Assembly: GCA_026168455.1 (NCBI GenBank)
Contig: JANSJX010000048.1
Location: 62,001-126,000, forward strand
Source: Theocolax elegans
Lineage: Eukaryota > Arthropoda > Insecta > Hymenoptera > Cerocephalidae
DNA length: 64,000 nucleotides
Direction of reading: 5' to 3'
Position numbers and translations under genes: made by a program. The notes below the pieces were generated by a model. That model ran no database searches. It was given only the letters and a program-made list of their open reading frames with translations, and was not told where the DNA came from. Shown here piece after piece: positions 24,038-36,964 of this stretch (position 1 is the first letter of the stretch; every line of letters begins with the position of its first letter).

Positions 24038-24376
24038 ATGAGCAAAATTGAAGAAAGCGGGATATTAGCGAATCTCGCGAAAAACGTCTCGGAGTTAGAG
24101 GACAGAGTGTCGCGAATTGAGACGGAAGTGCGAAATGTTACAGAATTACTCCTCGTGACGATCCAGGAGTTTAAAAAAAGTGCGGTAAATTGGAAATCGA
24201 CACGGGAAATTTTAAATGAAAATTTTTTAAAAATCAACGAAAGGCTTGACCAATTAAACTACAACGCGTTGCGATCGTCGCGGCGTATGGAGCGGTTTTG
24301 GGATGGACTCACCATCATAGCAAAACGACTGGACAAAGTCCAAAAGAAAAAATTAGGTGTGTGTAACACATTGTAG
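24038..24376 (+). CDS. gag-position coiled-coil ORF, copy 2
   Basis: Same 112-residue product as at 10712-11050. Confidence 0.6.
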   Translation: MSKIEESGILANLAKNVSELEDRVSRIETEVRNVTELLLVTIQEFKKSAVNWKSTREILNENFLKINERLDQLNYNALRSSRRMERFWDGLTIIAKRLDKVQKKKLGVCNTL

Positions 24377-27300
24377 GACTGCAAGCTGTAGGTTTCACAG
24401 GTGAAAAATCCGTTAATCTAAAAAAGCAATTTCGAGCTCATGTAGAAATCGGTTCGCTCGAAACTGAAATTAATTTTATGATTATCCCGCATCTCGTACG
24501 ACAATGTATTATCGGCATTGACGTGCATCATCTTCACAAGGTTGTTATAGATACGAATAAACTTATCGTTCATTTTCCAGATCCCTCGAATTCAATTAAT
24601 AGTATAACTTATGTAAATCTACATGAGATAAAAGGAAACGAGGTGTGCGTTCACGAAGTAAAATATTACGATAATTTTATTGACTATGATACCCCAAACG
24701 ATACATACTCGGACGAAATAGAGTTAACGATAAACGAGGTCGATAAAAAAGTAGCAGAGACTCCAAATTTAACACAAAATCAAGCTACGTCGCTACATAA
24801 TTTAATTATAGATTTTAAAGAAATATTTCGAAAATTACCGGGACGTATAGTTAATTTCGAATATACGTTAAGAATCGATAATCTTGAACCGTTTTGTTCA
24901 AAAATATACCCGGTAGCGATTAATCTCTTAGGTAAAGTTGATCAAGAGATCGAACGGATGCTTAAATTTGATATTATTGGAAGATCGGCTAGTCAATATA
25001 TCAATCCAATAGTACCGGTAATAAAAAAGAATTGCTCGATAAGAATCTGTTTAGATGCACGCGAATTAAATAAACTTTGCATAACGATCACGATGGTCCA
25101 GAACCAATCGATGAAATATTAAAAAATTTCGAATCGGCCAAAGTTATGTCCGCTATCGATTTAACTGCGAGTTTTTGGCAGATATCGCTAGATAGAAATT
25201 CGCGACAATTTACTGCTTTTATGCACCGCGGAAAAACGTACCACTATAAAGTTGTACCGTTTGGACTTAAGGTTAGTGAAGCGGCATTAAAACGTGCGAT
25301 CGAACAAATTATTTCTCATTTTAATTCTGATTTCGATTTTGTTGACCACTGGGTTTGCGTGTCACAGTCTCATAACGAACATTTCGAATTATTAAGAAAA
25401 ATTTTTATTCGCGTACAGAGAATTAACCTAACCTTAAATTTTGATAAAATAAAATTCTTTTGCGAAGAATTAAAATTTCTCGGTCATATCGTCACAACGC
25501 AAGGAATCATGATCGATCCAGACAAAACTCGCGCTATCGATGAGTTTCCGGTTCCTAGAAATACTAAACAGTTAAAAGGATTTTTAAGTTTAATTAACTT
25601 TTGCGCGAAATTTTCAAGTGCACTTTCAGATGAGGTCGTTCCGTTGCTACAACTCTTAAAAAAGGGAATAAGATGGAAGTGGGGGCTGACCATCAGCTAG
25701 CATTTGAAAAAACACAACAATTATTTTCGAAGCAAATGATCTTATACCACCCCGCCCGGAAAAAACCGTATATCCTATATACAGACGCGAGCACCGTAGC
25801 GCTAGAATCTGTGTTATGTCAAATTAACGATAATGGAAACGAGCATATCGTTAGCTTAGCATCTCGGACATTAAAGGGTGCGGAATTAAATTATTTTACC
25901 ACGGAAATCGAATTATCGGCGATCGTCTGGGCGCTTGACAAATTTAAAACGTACGTAAAAGCGAGTACAGTATTTGTCAAAACCGATCATAAATCTTTAG
26001 AGTATCTTTTAACGTGTAGATTTTTAAGTGACCGATTGCGTAGGTGGATGTTGGCAATCCAGGATTATGATATTATTCCGCAACATATCCCGGGAAAAAG
26101 TAACGTATTAGCCGACATTTTGAGTCGTATCCCGATCGTCGAGGAAAAATTTACCGAAAGCGAAGCGTTAATAGCCTGTCTACTTGCGGTAAACCTTCAT
26201 CGGTCCTTACCAAGATGATAAAAAATCTACGTAAATATCAAGAAAATGATCCGCGTCTAAATAAAATTATTAAGAATCTGAGTTCCAATAAAAAGTCGAA
26301 TAATTATAAACTAGAATCGAGGGGTCTGATAAAGACGAATAAATTCGGGTCAAAATACGTCTTAACTCACGAAATCGCGCTCGTACTCATTCACGAAACG
26401 CACGAATTATATGGATATATCGGTCCATTGAAATGCTATAAAATGATCAGCGAAGATTTTACGTGTCCAAAATTAAAGCGTATGATTTGCAAGATTATAA
26501 AATTCTGTGACTCGTGTCAAAGAAATAAAATAAATACAAGATCAAGTGTAGCGGAAACGCGCCCAATTATTCCAAAAGGTGTCGGCGATTTAGTTTCAAT
26601 AGACTTTTACGGTCCTCTGCCTACGTCGCGTGCAGGCGTGAAATATATTTTAGCTGCAATAGACGTTTTCTCTAAGTCGTCGTTTTATATTCCATTCGTC
26701 GCGCGAATACAAAAACACCGATCAAGAAAATATTCGACCACTATATCCCTACGTACGGAAAACCCCTACAAATCCAAAGTGATCACGGTACACAATTTAC
26801 GACAAACTTATGGTTAAATAAACTCAGGTCGGAAAAAATAAAACCTATCTTTTCATCGATAAGACACCCACAAAGTAACGTCGTTGAAAGAATCAATCGT
26901 GAACTTGGACGATTTTTCCGTACATTAGTCGCTCGTCAACATAAATCATGGGCATGTTGGGTTCCATTCATCCAAAATTGTCTAAACGAAGCATACCATG
27001 AGACAATTGAATTTACATTAATGGCAAATCAGATTGGTGAAAAACCCACGCGTTTTTGGGAAAAATGGATCGACCCTGGTCTCCAAAAAGAAACTCTAAC
27101 CCATTCTGAAAAACTAACCCTTGTGTATGAGCGTATCAAGCGAAAGGGGGAAAAGCGCGCCGAAAAAATAAATAAAAGTGTAACAATTCGTTTTAAATGT
27201 GGTGATTTGGTGATGGTAAAGCCAAGCAACTTTTCCATGTCGGAGCAAGAAATAACAGCGAAATTTCTCTCTCTATACGAAGGTCCGTATGTTGTGTCCA

Positions 27301-27455
27301 ATGTTTTGTCATGTGCGACGTACGAATTAACGGATCCAAAAACTAAACTAATAAGGGGAAAATTTCATGCCACAGGTTTAAAACCCTACCATGCCCAGGA
27401 ACCAACAGAAACGCCGTATGAGACAGAGGCTGCAGCACCAGTTGCGGAGATGTGA
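24367..27455 (+). pseudogene. pol: gypsy pol, copy 2
   Basis: Same domain order as copy 1. The segment from 25673 to 26218 is continuous here and contains the complete RNase H N-terminus (tether plus YTDAS). The integrase zinc finger and first core Asp lie in 26215-26817, which runs longer than in copy 1 before leaving the frame near 26750. The RT active-site box reads FVDH with His at 25347-25349 in place of the second catalytic Asp, and the frame break near 25091 is shared with copy 1. The C-terminal integrase module is at 27021-27455. Confidence 0.88.
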
Positions 27456-27486
27456 GGAGCGCATTCGGGCGCTCGAGTTCGAATAA

Positions 27487-27831
27487 ATATTAGCAAACAT
27501 ACGTCGGGAACATCTCCGCTACGCTCTCTTTCATGGGCAATACTCCTGCGAGGGTAAGATTGAGGAGGTCAGAGCACGACTTAAATTAGAGAGGGCCCAA
27601 GAACGAGAGTGGTACGTAGAAGTATGGCTCGCTCGACACTACGTACATCGACACCAGTGTGCTGTCCACATACCTCCACCGCCATCAGAAATCCCTATAG
27701 GATTCCGAAGGGACTATTACAAGAGATTTCCCGGTATTGTCATCAAAAAGGCTGCTGCATCGTCCTCTACGTCTTCTCCAGATGAAGATATATTAAGCCT
27801 TCATCCGTCCAGATGGGACAGGATTGGATAA
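27487..27831 (+). CDS. ORF downstream of pol, copy 2
   Basis: Same 114-codon open frame as at 14160-14504, followed by the polypurine tract and 3' LTR. Confidence 0.4.
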   Translation: MLANIRREHLRYALFHGQYSCEGKIEEVRARLKLERAQEREWYVEVWLARHYVHRHQCAVHIPPPPSEIPIGFRRDYYKRFPGIVIKKAAASSSTSSPDEDILSLHPSRWDRIG

Positions 27832-27881
27832 AGTTTTCTTTAATTTGATTTCACGATTTTATTATTTATTTAGGGGGGCTA

Positions 27882-29629
27882 TGCAACAATCCTATTTCAT
27901 CAAATAAAATAATAATAATAAATAAATAAGTAAAATGCGCGAAATGGGAAAAATCATTATTTCGACAGTCTACGCCTATGTGTGTTTCCCCTTAACGCAA
28001 CGCGGGGTCTCCAAGTTCTTGCGCGACGACGAAGATCCGCACAAAGAGGAGACCGAGAACACGTGTATGAGTATTAATTAATCTAATCTTTTTTTCTATT
28101 ATTATTAGAACATTAATAAATTAAACAATTTATTTTTTACTATTGCTTTGATGAAATCGAGTTTAACACTCTTCCATTCAATGAATCGATAATTTCCTTT
28201 TCTATCATATTAAATAACAAAAAAAAGTCATAAACTTATAAAATATCTTTGAAAATCTAGGTGCGCATGCCTAATATATGCGTAATTAGAATTAACCCTT
28301 CGCGCACCAGATTATCTAATCCTTCATCTAGTATAGCGAGATAATTTACTCGGGAGCTGAGTATCGCCGGGGATTCTCGCCAGTCACTTTCGAACATTCA
28401 ACAGAATTAGCCGAAGAACAAAAAGCTTAAGGGAGTTCCCAATAAACGTTGCAGTAGCAAGTATGCTGCACTCCGGAAAACCCTAGTCCTTTGTCCTTTC
28501 CTTTTTAGGAGCTGGGTAGTCCTAGCGGCGACAGGCCCCGAGTGGTCCCGTGTTTTACATGGGACTGCGAAAAGTTCTTTTTTTTAAACAGGTAAAAGAG
28601 TTCCCACTCTGACCCTTGAGTGCGCCCCATCCGTAAGGATGACATCGATGCCTGAGGCTAGTCTGGGTGAACCTTATGGTTCTGTAATACCCCTTTAGAA
28701 ATCGATCGCCAAGAATCCGGAGAAGATTTATCTTCCGCGTCGCGAATTAAAATTTTAATTTTGAATTTCGATAACGGAATGGGAAATTTCGTGATACCGT
28801 CGCGCGTTAATTTTTTATTTTTAGAGTGAACGCAAAAAGTTGTTCTTTATGTTTCCGCGTCGCGAATACCGACTACAGATTCGATCAGTTAGTTTTCATA
28901 TTGAAGTATTATTTTATGCTTAATTCGGGAATTCGCGTAATTACATAAAAAAAATGTATGTTGAGCCACGTCGCGAATAATTCAAAGTATTATATTATGT
29001 TCACCTACAAAACCAGGTTGTACTTTGATTATGTGTTTAAATAAATTGAAAAAAGAGCCAAGGGCCAAAAAATTTAATTTCTATTGTTTTTTTTATTTTT
29101 GCATGCAATAATTCATCCTCTCACATCCAAAATATGCAAGTCCTTTAATAAATAAAATTTAAATATTTATACTTTCTGAAAAAATGCAACCGGAAGAACC
29201 CGCATCGGAGGAGATCGACCAATTCTCAACAACGTTGACTTTCCGCATGGGATATTAATTTTTTTATTCAACATTATTTAATTTCCTTATAATCACAAAG
29301 CTTATTATAAAATGCATGAATCTTTTTTATTTATTTGATTTTATTAAATCTTATATTTTTCTTTTCTCTTTTTATTTTTAACTTTTTTGATAGCACTTGG
29401 ATGACGCAGTTAAGGATATGGTTGCCACCGGGGGATTATTGAACGTTGAACAACAAACGTTCATAAGTTATATAGAAAATCTGTTTTTTATAGTTAAATA
29501 ACATTAACTTACTGTATCTCCATATATTAAATAAAATTTTACGTTGCATAAAATGGTATAAGATTTAATTTGTCTCTATTTTTGAATTGGTTAACTAAAT
29601 CTCCATATAAGTAATAAAAGTAATTTGCA
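27882..29629 (+). repeat. 3' LTR, copy 2
   Basis: 1748 bp from TGCAACAATC to AATTTGCA, directly after a G-rich tract and directly before CTAT. It is the reference for calling the LTR length. Confidence 0.9.
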
Positions 29630-29633
29630 CTAT

Positions 29634-30650
29634 ACATTTAAAATGTTTATTAATAATATGCTTCTACCCCGTCCTGAATCCGTCAATAATTTAAATATTT
29701 GTAATTAAAGATATATTGCACCCAATATTGTGTGTCGACATAATACAATTTATTTGAAAGTATAGGAGATGCGAGCTCCAGACGGCCCGAATCGTTGCAC
29801 GCACCTCCTATAGAATTCGTCGCTTTAGACTGAGAGAGGTTACGTTTCCATTCGTATTTTTCGAATGTTAACGATAGTATAACATATACTCTAATTTTGT
29901 AATTGCTGTACATTTTAAATGTTTATTAATAATATGCCTCTACCCCTGCCTCAAGCTGTCAATAATTTAAATAACTGTAATTAAAGGAATATTGCATCCA
30001 ACATTGAGAGTTGGCATAATACAATGTATTTGAAAGTATAGGAGATGCGAGCTCCAGACGGCCCGAATCGTTGCTCGCACCTCCTATAGAATTCGTCGCT
30101 TTAGACTGAGAGAGGTTACGTTTCCATTCATATTTTTCGAATGTTAACGATATTATAACATAAACTCTAATTTTGTAATTGCTATACATTTTAAATGTTT
30201 ATTAATAATATGCCTCTACCCCGTCCTCAAGCTGTCAATAATTTAAATAATTGTAATTAAACAAATACTGCATCCAACATTGAGAGTTGGCATAATACAA
30301 TGTATTTGAAAGTATAGAAGGTGCGAGCTGCAGACGGTCCGAATCGTTGCTCGCACCTCCTATAGAATTCGTCGCTTTAGACTGAGAGAGGTTATGTTTC
30401 CATTCGTATTTTTCATAGGTTAACGTTATTATAATACAAACTCTAATTTTGTAATTGTTATACATTATAAATGTTTATTAATAATATGCCTCTACCCCTG
30501 CCTCAAGCTGTCAATAATTTAAATAACTGTAATTAAAGAAATATTGCACCCAACATTGTGTGTCGGCATAATACAATGTATTTGATAGTATAGGAGATGC
30601 GAGCTGCAGACGGTCCGAATCGTTGCCCGCACCTCCTATAGAATCCGTCG
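29634..30650. repeat. hairpin satellite array right of the gypsy insertion
   Basis: Four units with hairpins at 29761-29812, 30037-30088, 30313-30364 and 30589-30640, spaced exactly 276 bp. The orientation continues that of the units at 8039-8639. Weak open frames of ~76 codons recur in each unit, but they are by-products of the repeat. Confidence 0.9.
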
Positions 30651-31270
30651 TCTATTTGTGCGGAAACGTTTAGCATTGCAACCTATTGATTCTTTTTCAA
30701 ACTACGTAGCTAAATTTTGTCTTACTCTTCCGTCTGCTAAATTACGCTTTTTTAGAAAGAATGTTTATTGTTTTTATTTTTCGTTTAATTTTTTAATCGA
30801 TTATGTATTCTTCTATGTTTTACTGAAAAATGATTCTAAGTTAATGTAAAATATTGCCTCTACTTCGTATTTTGTTGTTTGTAATTGCAATCTATATTTA
30901 TTTTCATCGTAAATATGTAGTACGAGCTTCCCAACGTCTTTGTATCAATCGTATTTTTCAATTTTTTTCTTCGTCGTGCACTTTTGACTGTTTTTTTTAG
31001 TGTTCCAACATTTATCAATATCGTGAAATTGTGAATCTGCACTGCTATCTGTTAGAAAATTATTCAGTTTTTATAAAATCGTTGTTGCTTGTTAACTAAG
31101 AGAGGTTATGTTTGAGGTCGTATTTTTCAATTTCTAAGAGCATTTTAACATAATTCAAACTTTTGTACTTATAATTTATGTAATATATGCATTACAAATA
31201 TGCCTCTACTGCGTTTATAGTTTGTCATTGTATTAAATAATAGTAATAGGAGAAATAGTGCATGTAATAT
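30651..31270. repeat. degenerate satellite units
   Basis: Fragments such as AAGAGAGGTTATGTTTGAGG near 31098 and TATGCCTCTACTGCG near 31198 match parts of the unit, but the hairpin is lost. This looks like the decayed edge of the array. Confidence 0.55.
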
Positions 31271-32165
31271 ACGGGTGTCGGCATAGTAGGATTTAATTCA
31301 GGTATGGCATCCCCTTAAATCAAAAAATTGAACAAATATGGAAATTAAATGATAAATTTGATAAATCTATTAATGTCAGTAAGTGTGTATTTTAAATGAA
31401 GGTACTCCATCCCCTTAAATACGTTTTACAATATGTTTGCTTATAGTACATTACAAGCCTTGGCCAGTAAATTAAAAAATTTTCGGACTATAAAGTCTAT
31501 CACTTTTGAAAAATTCATAATTCCATCATTTTTAATTTGGAAAGTTGCTCCCGATTTTTGTTCACTTTCACATCTAAGGTAAAGTTCCCGAATTCGTCAC
31601 AAAATTCAAATGAGACGAAGTTTGTATAAAACTTACTATTTATAACTGTAATATTTTTACTTACGTTATTAACTAAAAAGATGCGCTATTTGTTGATCAG
31701 TAAATTGCAAAAAATAGTTTATTAAATATGAACAATATTTAAATAATTTATAAATATAAAATTGACTTCGGCTGCTTCAGTTGCACAAGCATAAATGAAG
31801 GTAGCTCTATTTTGGCACGGGAACGTGCACATAAAATTAAACATATTAAAACTTACGTGTCCAACATTAACGTTATGAGAATATATGATGATGAATGTAA
31901 AGGGAGACAGACCCTACCCTAATTACTTTCAAAAATTTGCGTGTACACGCTGAACATATTGCTTATTGAAACTTATTCAAGTATAAAATATTAGTCTCAT
32001 TAGCTATTATTAATCACATTTATTAATTTATATAGTACATACATCCGTTCCAGTTTTGAATTTGACCCGAATTATTTTACCTTATATGAACTGTCAAAAG
32101 TAGTTATATTTAAATTTACTATTCACTAATATTAATCGTATATCTGATAGTTGCGGATTAACCAG
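31271..32165. other. AT-rich non-coding stretch with MITE-end words
   Basis: CATCCCCTTAAAT occurs at 31310 and 31409, matching TTAA|GGGGATG-type termini of TTAA-flanked elements, but partner ends were not found. There is no coding evidence. Confidence 0.4.
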
Positions 32166-32261
32166 AACAAATTGAAGAAGCAAAAGTTTCTACTACGTTC
32201 GCGATTTCCGATACAAAGATAATTAATGTCAGAGACGTAGACATCGGCAGTCCCTGTGAGG
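32166..32261 (+). other. candidate internal exon (96 nt)
   Basis: Preceded by ATTAACCAG and followed by GTAATTTATG. With two leading bases it is open across 31 codons (QIEEAKVSTTFAISDTK...) and ends in one base, the same phase pattern as the candidate at 1158-1250. An in-frame TAA lies five bases upstream of the acceptor AG. No family recognised. Confidence 0.25.
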
Positions 32262-34906
32262 GTAATTTATGAATTAATTTTATTTTTTATAATATAAATA
32301 TAATAGATGAACTGCGACGCCAGCAAGATGTTATGCGGCTATATATATAGAGGAAGACGACAATCTCTCCAACGAGTATAGTCGTATCCATCTAGCGGTG
32401 GGAAAGACCACTAGCCAGAGTGCGACGTATTAGACCGAGTCGCAGGTTTATTAAAACAAAATAAATTTAACGTTCGATGATAATTTATAATATAATTATC
32501 GGTCCTCCCGAACTGAATGCTTTATTTTTGGAATAAAGCAGGCCCATTATACCCTTTGTCCACTATGATTGGTGCCCAATTTCCCAGAGTAACGGCCTTT
32601 TTCAAAAATTAAAACAAAAAATTAAAGGCGTTTCGTCCTCGAAATTTTAATTTTATTTTTGATAATATAAATTATGATTATTTTTTTGCTGTATTAATTT
32701 GTCTTTTACAGTTAAATTTTTTTTAAATATGTGTTGTACTCGAAATGTAAGGATGAATGCACGTATAATAATATAGAATTACTTTGTTTTCTACTTAATA
32801 TCGAGAAATGTTACTGGCTATGTATTCTTATATTACCACTACAAAAGCTTTAATAGTTGATAACCAGTCAATTTTTTTATTATTATTTAAAGAAATAGAT
32901 AATATCACGATGTTGCGTAAATGTAAGGGAAATTAAAACTGATATTGTACTAACGAAAATATGACGGCTAATTTTGGTCTAAATATACAAGATAAAAATC
33001 TTTGTTTTAATTTTTTTTCATTAAACTGTTTCTATTTGATGTGAATTTTCATTGAATTACTGATTCCAATGCCTATCACTAAATAACAACGAGTTACTAA
33101 CGAATGCAGATTTAAATGTTAACAAGTTATTATCATTAGATTAATGAGCATTCACAAATTTATTAAAGTAATAAATCCTATCCTGGTAGAAAATTGCTTA
33201 GTTTGACTTAACAGTTCATTAAATATTTGGAAAATCTATTAGCTAATATTTAAAATAAATATTTTCGAAGGGCTCCCGAATGATTTGTTTAATTATGCTT
33301 TGAGCAATTTGTTTAATGGTTTGTTTAATTAAGCGTATTGTGACAGCTCTTAGTTACTTTTAATCATGTACAAGTATTATTTACACACTTAAATTACATT
33401 GTATATGTACGTAAATAAATATAACAATACTAAAAAGTATATTCAACATCAACCAAAAAACATATATTTTCACCATAATTATCTGTAAATTCCTTTTTAT
33501 TTGCCTCTATGAAGGGACTAAAACTGGATTTTATTTCCTTCATTATTTTATTTCCCGCAAATTCACTTCATTCCCCGTAGACTTATTTTTTCTTTAAACA
33601 TATATTTTAGCCGACTCCTATAAATATAGCAATAAATTTATTATATTAAAGAAAATAAAAAAAAATCACAATTAAGTTTTTAACCCTAAAAGAACACATT
33701 TTAGACTGAGACGCTTGCAGATACGTAAGGTGTTAACATATATGGATCATCAAACAGTAGATGAAATAAATAATTTTCAATAGTGCCTAGACAGGTTGCA
33801 CGTTCCAACCTTGAAGTAAGTCCATATGCGTTTAATATGTGGTAGGTTCTCTTGAGATTAATTTTGAAAATGTGGAAAATATCTTTGGTTAAACACAGAT
33901 ATACGTCTATGCTGATCTCTTTGAACATAAGTATCTTTAAAATAGAAAATATAAATATATGACAACCGAATTTAAAATCTAGATTTAATCACACTTTTAT
34001 GTGTAGTCACATTACTAAGCGATACCTGAAAATAAAAAATATATATATTAATCAATAAGTACTCAATATTAAGTGGTAATATCATGTAAATATACTTATC
34101 TGCATTTACAAGGTGATGACGTGAACATCCAGAACGTTGTACGGTGTCAGCATGTCCGTGGGCTTTGCCGTTGTCAGCTACTCCTTGGCAGACTGCATCT
34201 GTAATAAGAAATATGTTAATATTGCGTAATAGTAATTATTTATTGGTTAGTAGGGACATATATGTAATAAGTAGGAAATAAATAAAATATATAATATAGA
34301 ATATAAAAGGAAAATAATGTATAAGTGAATAACCATTTTGAAAGAAGTAATCGAAGACTGGATATTCAATTTATGAAATTCAAAAGGGAGTTATCAACAG
34401 AATGAAAAAACAGCTGCCAATTAATTGGCACGTAACTTCCTCAAATTTAAATGTCGATTCTATATGTAATACATTACTCATATATAGTATTATTTAATTA
34501 TATAAAAAAAATTTTATAATATTTCTAAAAATATAGCCTTTTCTTATAAATGAATAATATTTTACGATATGTCTAAAATTATTTATCTTTGTTTAAAAAG
34601 TATATTAAAAAGGTTAAACAAATACCTCTGTATTAGCCAGTTTTTTTTTAAAAAACATTACATCTTTTCAGAAACATAAAGAATATTCCTATAATTTTGT
34701 TCAATATTCAAATATGATTTACATAAAAACAAATTATTCATATTTGCATATGTATAAGTTATTGACTAAATAAAGACTGACATAGAAAGTTTTAGATGGA
34801 ATCAATTAAAAATATAAAAAATAATCTTTTTTACTTTCTTTTAAATTTTTTAAAAACATTTTCTTCCAAAAATACTATAAAGTTATATTGAAGACATAAT
34901 TATCAA
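32262..34906. other. AT-rich non-coding stretch
   Basis: No gene supported. 32310-32450 is less AT-rich and includes CCATCTAGCGGTGGGAAAG. 33701-33928 is open on the minus strand without homology. 34098-34198 is locally GC-richer (see rejected items). Confidence 0.45.
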
Positions 34907-34910
34907 TTAA

Positions 34911-35142
34911 CCTTTAGACTGCCGGCATGGCTCATATATGGGACAGTAATAAAATGAATATATAGTAATTTAAAAAATTTTTTAATTTTTATCATTCACC
35001 TGACCGTTGACAGCCGGACTGGCTCATATATGAGCCACCTGTGACCTTGACAACTACTCTAGAGATAGGAGATGTTTTTATGTATAGATTTTGCACATCA
35101 AAAATTTCAATTTATAAGGCAAAAATGCCGGCAGTCTAAAGG
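34911..35142. mobile_element. piggyBac-like MITE (232 bp)
   Basis: Perfect inverted ends CCTTTAGACTGCCGGCAT at both termini, each bordered by TTAA (34907-34910 and 35143-35146). Subterminal GGCTCATATATG words are also repeated. TTAA duplication and CC-starting ends fit piggyBac mobilisation. It has no ORF. Confidence 0.85.
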
Positions 35143-35146
35143 TTAA

Positions 35147-35869
35147 TTGACTGCGGTTTTAGTTTATAATAAGAAAATTCTGTACTATTAGATTGAATTT
35201 TTCGCAACCGACATAAAAAGCTTTTCATGGTATCATTCAAAAATATGAAAAATTATCTTTTTTTGCTTTTCTTTCGATTATAAATATTTTCTATAAATAT
35301 TTCTTCCAAAAATATGATTAGTTCCAGATTAAACTACTTTAAAAGTAAATAAATTTTAATAAAAATTACATTTTAGATTATAATTTTTTCTGAAAAACTA
35401 ATCCATGAAAGATTTTGAAATTTTTACAGCATAATGCTATTAATATATTCTATTTTCACGAAAACATTCGACATAAAAACCCAAATTTTTCACATTTTAA
35501 TTTTTTAAATCGAAACTAATGGATATAATTACTTGAAATTTTTATACTTTATGACTTTTATAAGGTTCCTTCATCATAAATTTTGTTAGCTCATTGAACT
35601 GATTAATTTCCAAAAAACTAAATCATTAAAAAAAATCTTTTTTTTAAATAACAAAAAAACTAATAAATATAAATAGTTCAACCATAAATTAATTATTCAA
35701 AAAACGAAAATTTTCTTTAAAAATACTATTTAGGGGATAAATATTAAAAAAAAATAAATAACCATATTTATAACATGTTTTTAGCGAGTTGCAAAATTAA
35801 AGTGTACTTACAAGTGCACTAAGATAGTGCATACTTTATAAATGATAAACATTTAAAATTTCCCCGGGA
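35147..35869. other. AT-rich stretch, nothing recognised
   Basis: Very AT-rich with long A and T runs and no coding or repeat structure that I can support. Confidence 0.5.
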
Positions 35870-36125
35870 TCGACTGCGTTGCTAACCGCGTCGAAGTCCT
35901 GTGTACGTAGTAGACTGCGTCACCTGGGGGCCGTTTACTTGCGTATGCGAACACATTTGCGCATCACTCCACGTCAGTGCCCGGCCAATGTCCCAGACGG
36001 TAAGGATCCCGCGCACATGGTGAAACTTACTCGAAGAACATTGTTTACCTGCTAACCCGCGCTCAATTGCCGCCATCTTAAATATAACTAGCGCTCGTAT
36101 CGGCACGATGATTGCGTATATCAAG
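35870..36125. promoter_or_regulatory. CpG-rich block, possible promoter
   Basis: A sharp rise in GC and CpG in otherwise AT-rich DNA. It contains GCCGCCATCTT at 36067-36077, the reverse complement of the YY1/Pho core AAGATGGCGGC. Several CpG-rich words lie around it and a donor-like ACGGTAAGG near 35998. Direction and target gene are unknown; a fragment of a GC-rich transposon is the alternative. Confidence 0.3.
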
Positions 36126-36375
36126 TATAGGGAATTCGGAACGCGAGTAGTGGGGGAACACTTGAGTATTGTAATATAATATACACGTTATTGTACAGGG
36201 AGTTTAATTCATATTCGATATAATGGTATAAAAGAAATACATTTAGTAAATAAAATGGGCAAATAAACATATGTATATGATGGCATTAGTCACATGTTTC
36301 ATCCAAGCCAAGAAAAAAATTTTTTAATAGTTTATAATTCTGATTCAGCTGAAATCGACGATCAGAATACTACGA

Positions 36376-36413
36376 GGCACGCTCCCTCGTTTGCTTATTC
36401 GCGGGAGCGTGCC
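36376..36413. repeat. 11-bp perfect inverted repeat
   Basis: GGCACGCTCCC (36376-36386) and GGGAGCGTGCC (36403-36413) with a 16-bp loop. Terminator-like in shape, but in this eukaryotic context more likely a transposon end or cruciform. Confidence 0.6.
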
Positions 36414-36560
36414 GCGCGGTGTCGAATATATTTACTGCAGTAAAAATAAAATACATTAAATAAATAAAATGAGCAAATAAACTTTTGTATATAATATCAT
36501 TACTCAGATATAACTTCCCAGCTGAAGAAACAAAGGACCCCGTAACACGCTTATGGGAAA

Positions 36561-36857
36561 TGTGGTTTCCGTCAATTTCGCTGAATTTTTTATATATTGT
36601 GTGTCTTGGCATCCTGAACAAAAGTCTCAATGGGCACAAAGCTCTAAACGCAATAGGTCCCACAGTAGGGGCCCCTGAAGTCACTATTACAGGGTATCAG
36701 CTCTAATAGTTATTCTCGGTGCTGATTGCACTTTATCGTACACTGGTTTCCGTTAATATGGTCTAATTTTTGGTTGACTGCATGTCTCGGTATCCCAATT
36801 CCCTGCTCTAATGGGCCCAAGCCCAAAAATTCGATAGGACTTCAGGCGGGCCCCACT
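36561..36857 (+). repeat. two diverged direct repeats, possibly once coding
   Basis: 36561-36678 and 36743-36857 align throughout, starting at TGGTTTCCGT and ending near GGGCCCC. They keep similarity at protein level (WFPSISLNF and WFPLIWSNF; CLGI in both). Protein-level conservation suggests a repeated, formerly translated module of unknown origin, probably from a transposon. Confidence 0.45.
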
Positions 36858-36964
36858 AAAAGATGCATAAACGAGTATTATTGTATGATAGGAGTTTGTC
36901 GATACTCTTATTTAATGTTTATGGAGGCCCGAATCCCCCAAACGCAAGTTTTGTAAATGTATAG

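Larger units (their letters stand above)
17580..29600. repeat. tandem segmental duplication, copy 2
   Basis: Starts at the pol/flank junction and repeats 4258 onward. It ends with the genuine right edge of the gypsy element and the native satellite array. Its homopolymers are generally one base longer than in copy 1, and its ORFs are correspondingly longer. Confidence 0.95.
22061..29629 (+). mobile_element. Ty3/gypsy element, complete structure, copy 2
   Basis: Two LTRs (22061-23807 and 27882-29629) bound one internal region. The element begins TG and ends CA and is flanked by the 4-bp duplication CTAT (22057-22060 and 29630-29633), as is usual for Ty3/gypsy. Removing it rejoins a normal satellite unit. 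The protein order PR-RT-RH-IN also identifies Ty3/gypsy. It is not autonomous as read: gag is rudimentary, the protease active-site half is missing and the RT catalytic box is altered. Confidence 0.93.

Noticed and set aside
29683..30465. Three ~76-codon minus-strand ORFs at 276-bp spacing
   Set aside because: They are satellite units; frame openness is inherited from the unit and contains the hairpin.
34098..34198. Possible minus-strand exon after CTTATTACAG
   Set aside because: Open in one frame and GC-richer, but no acceptable donor follows and there is no homology.
36376..36413. Rho-independent-type terminator
   Set aside because: Eukaryotic context and no T run following the stem.
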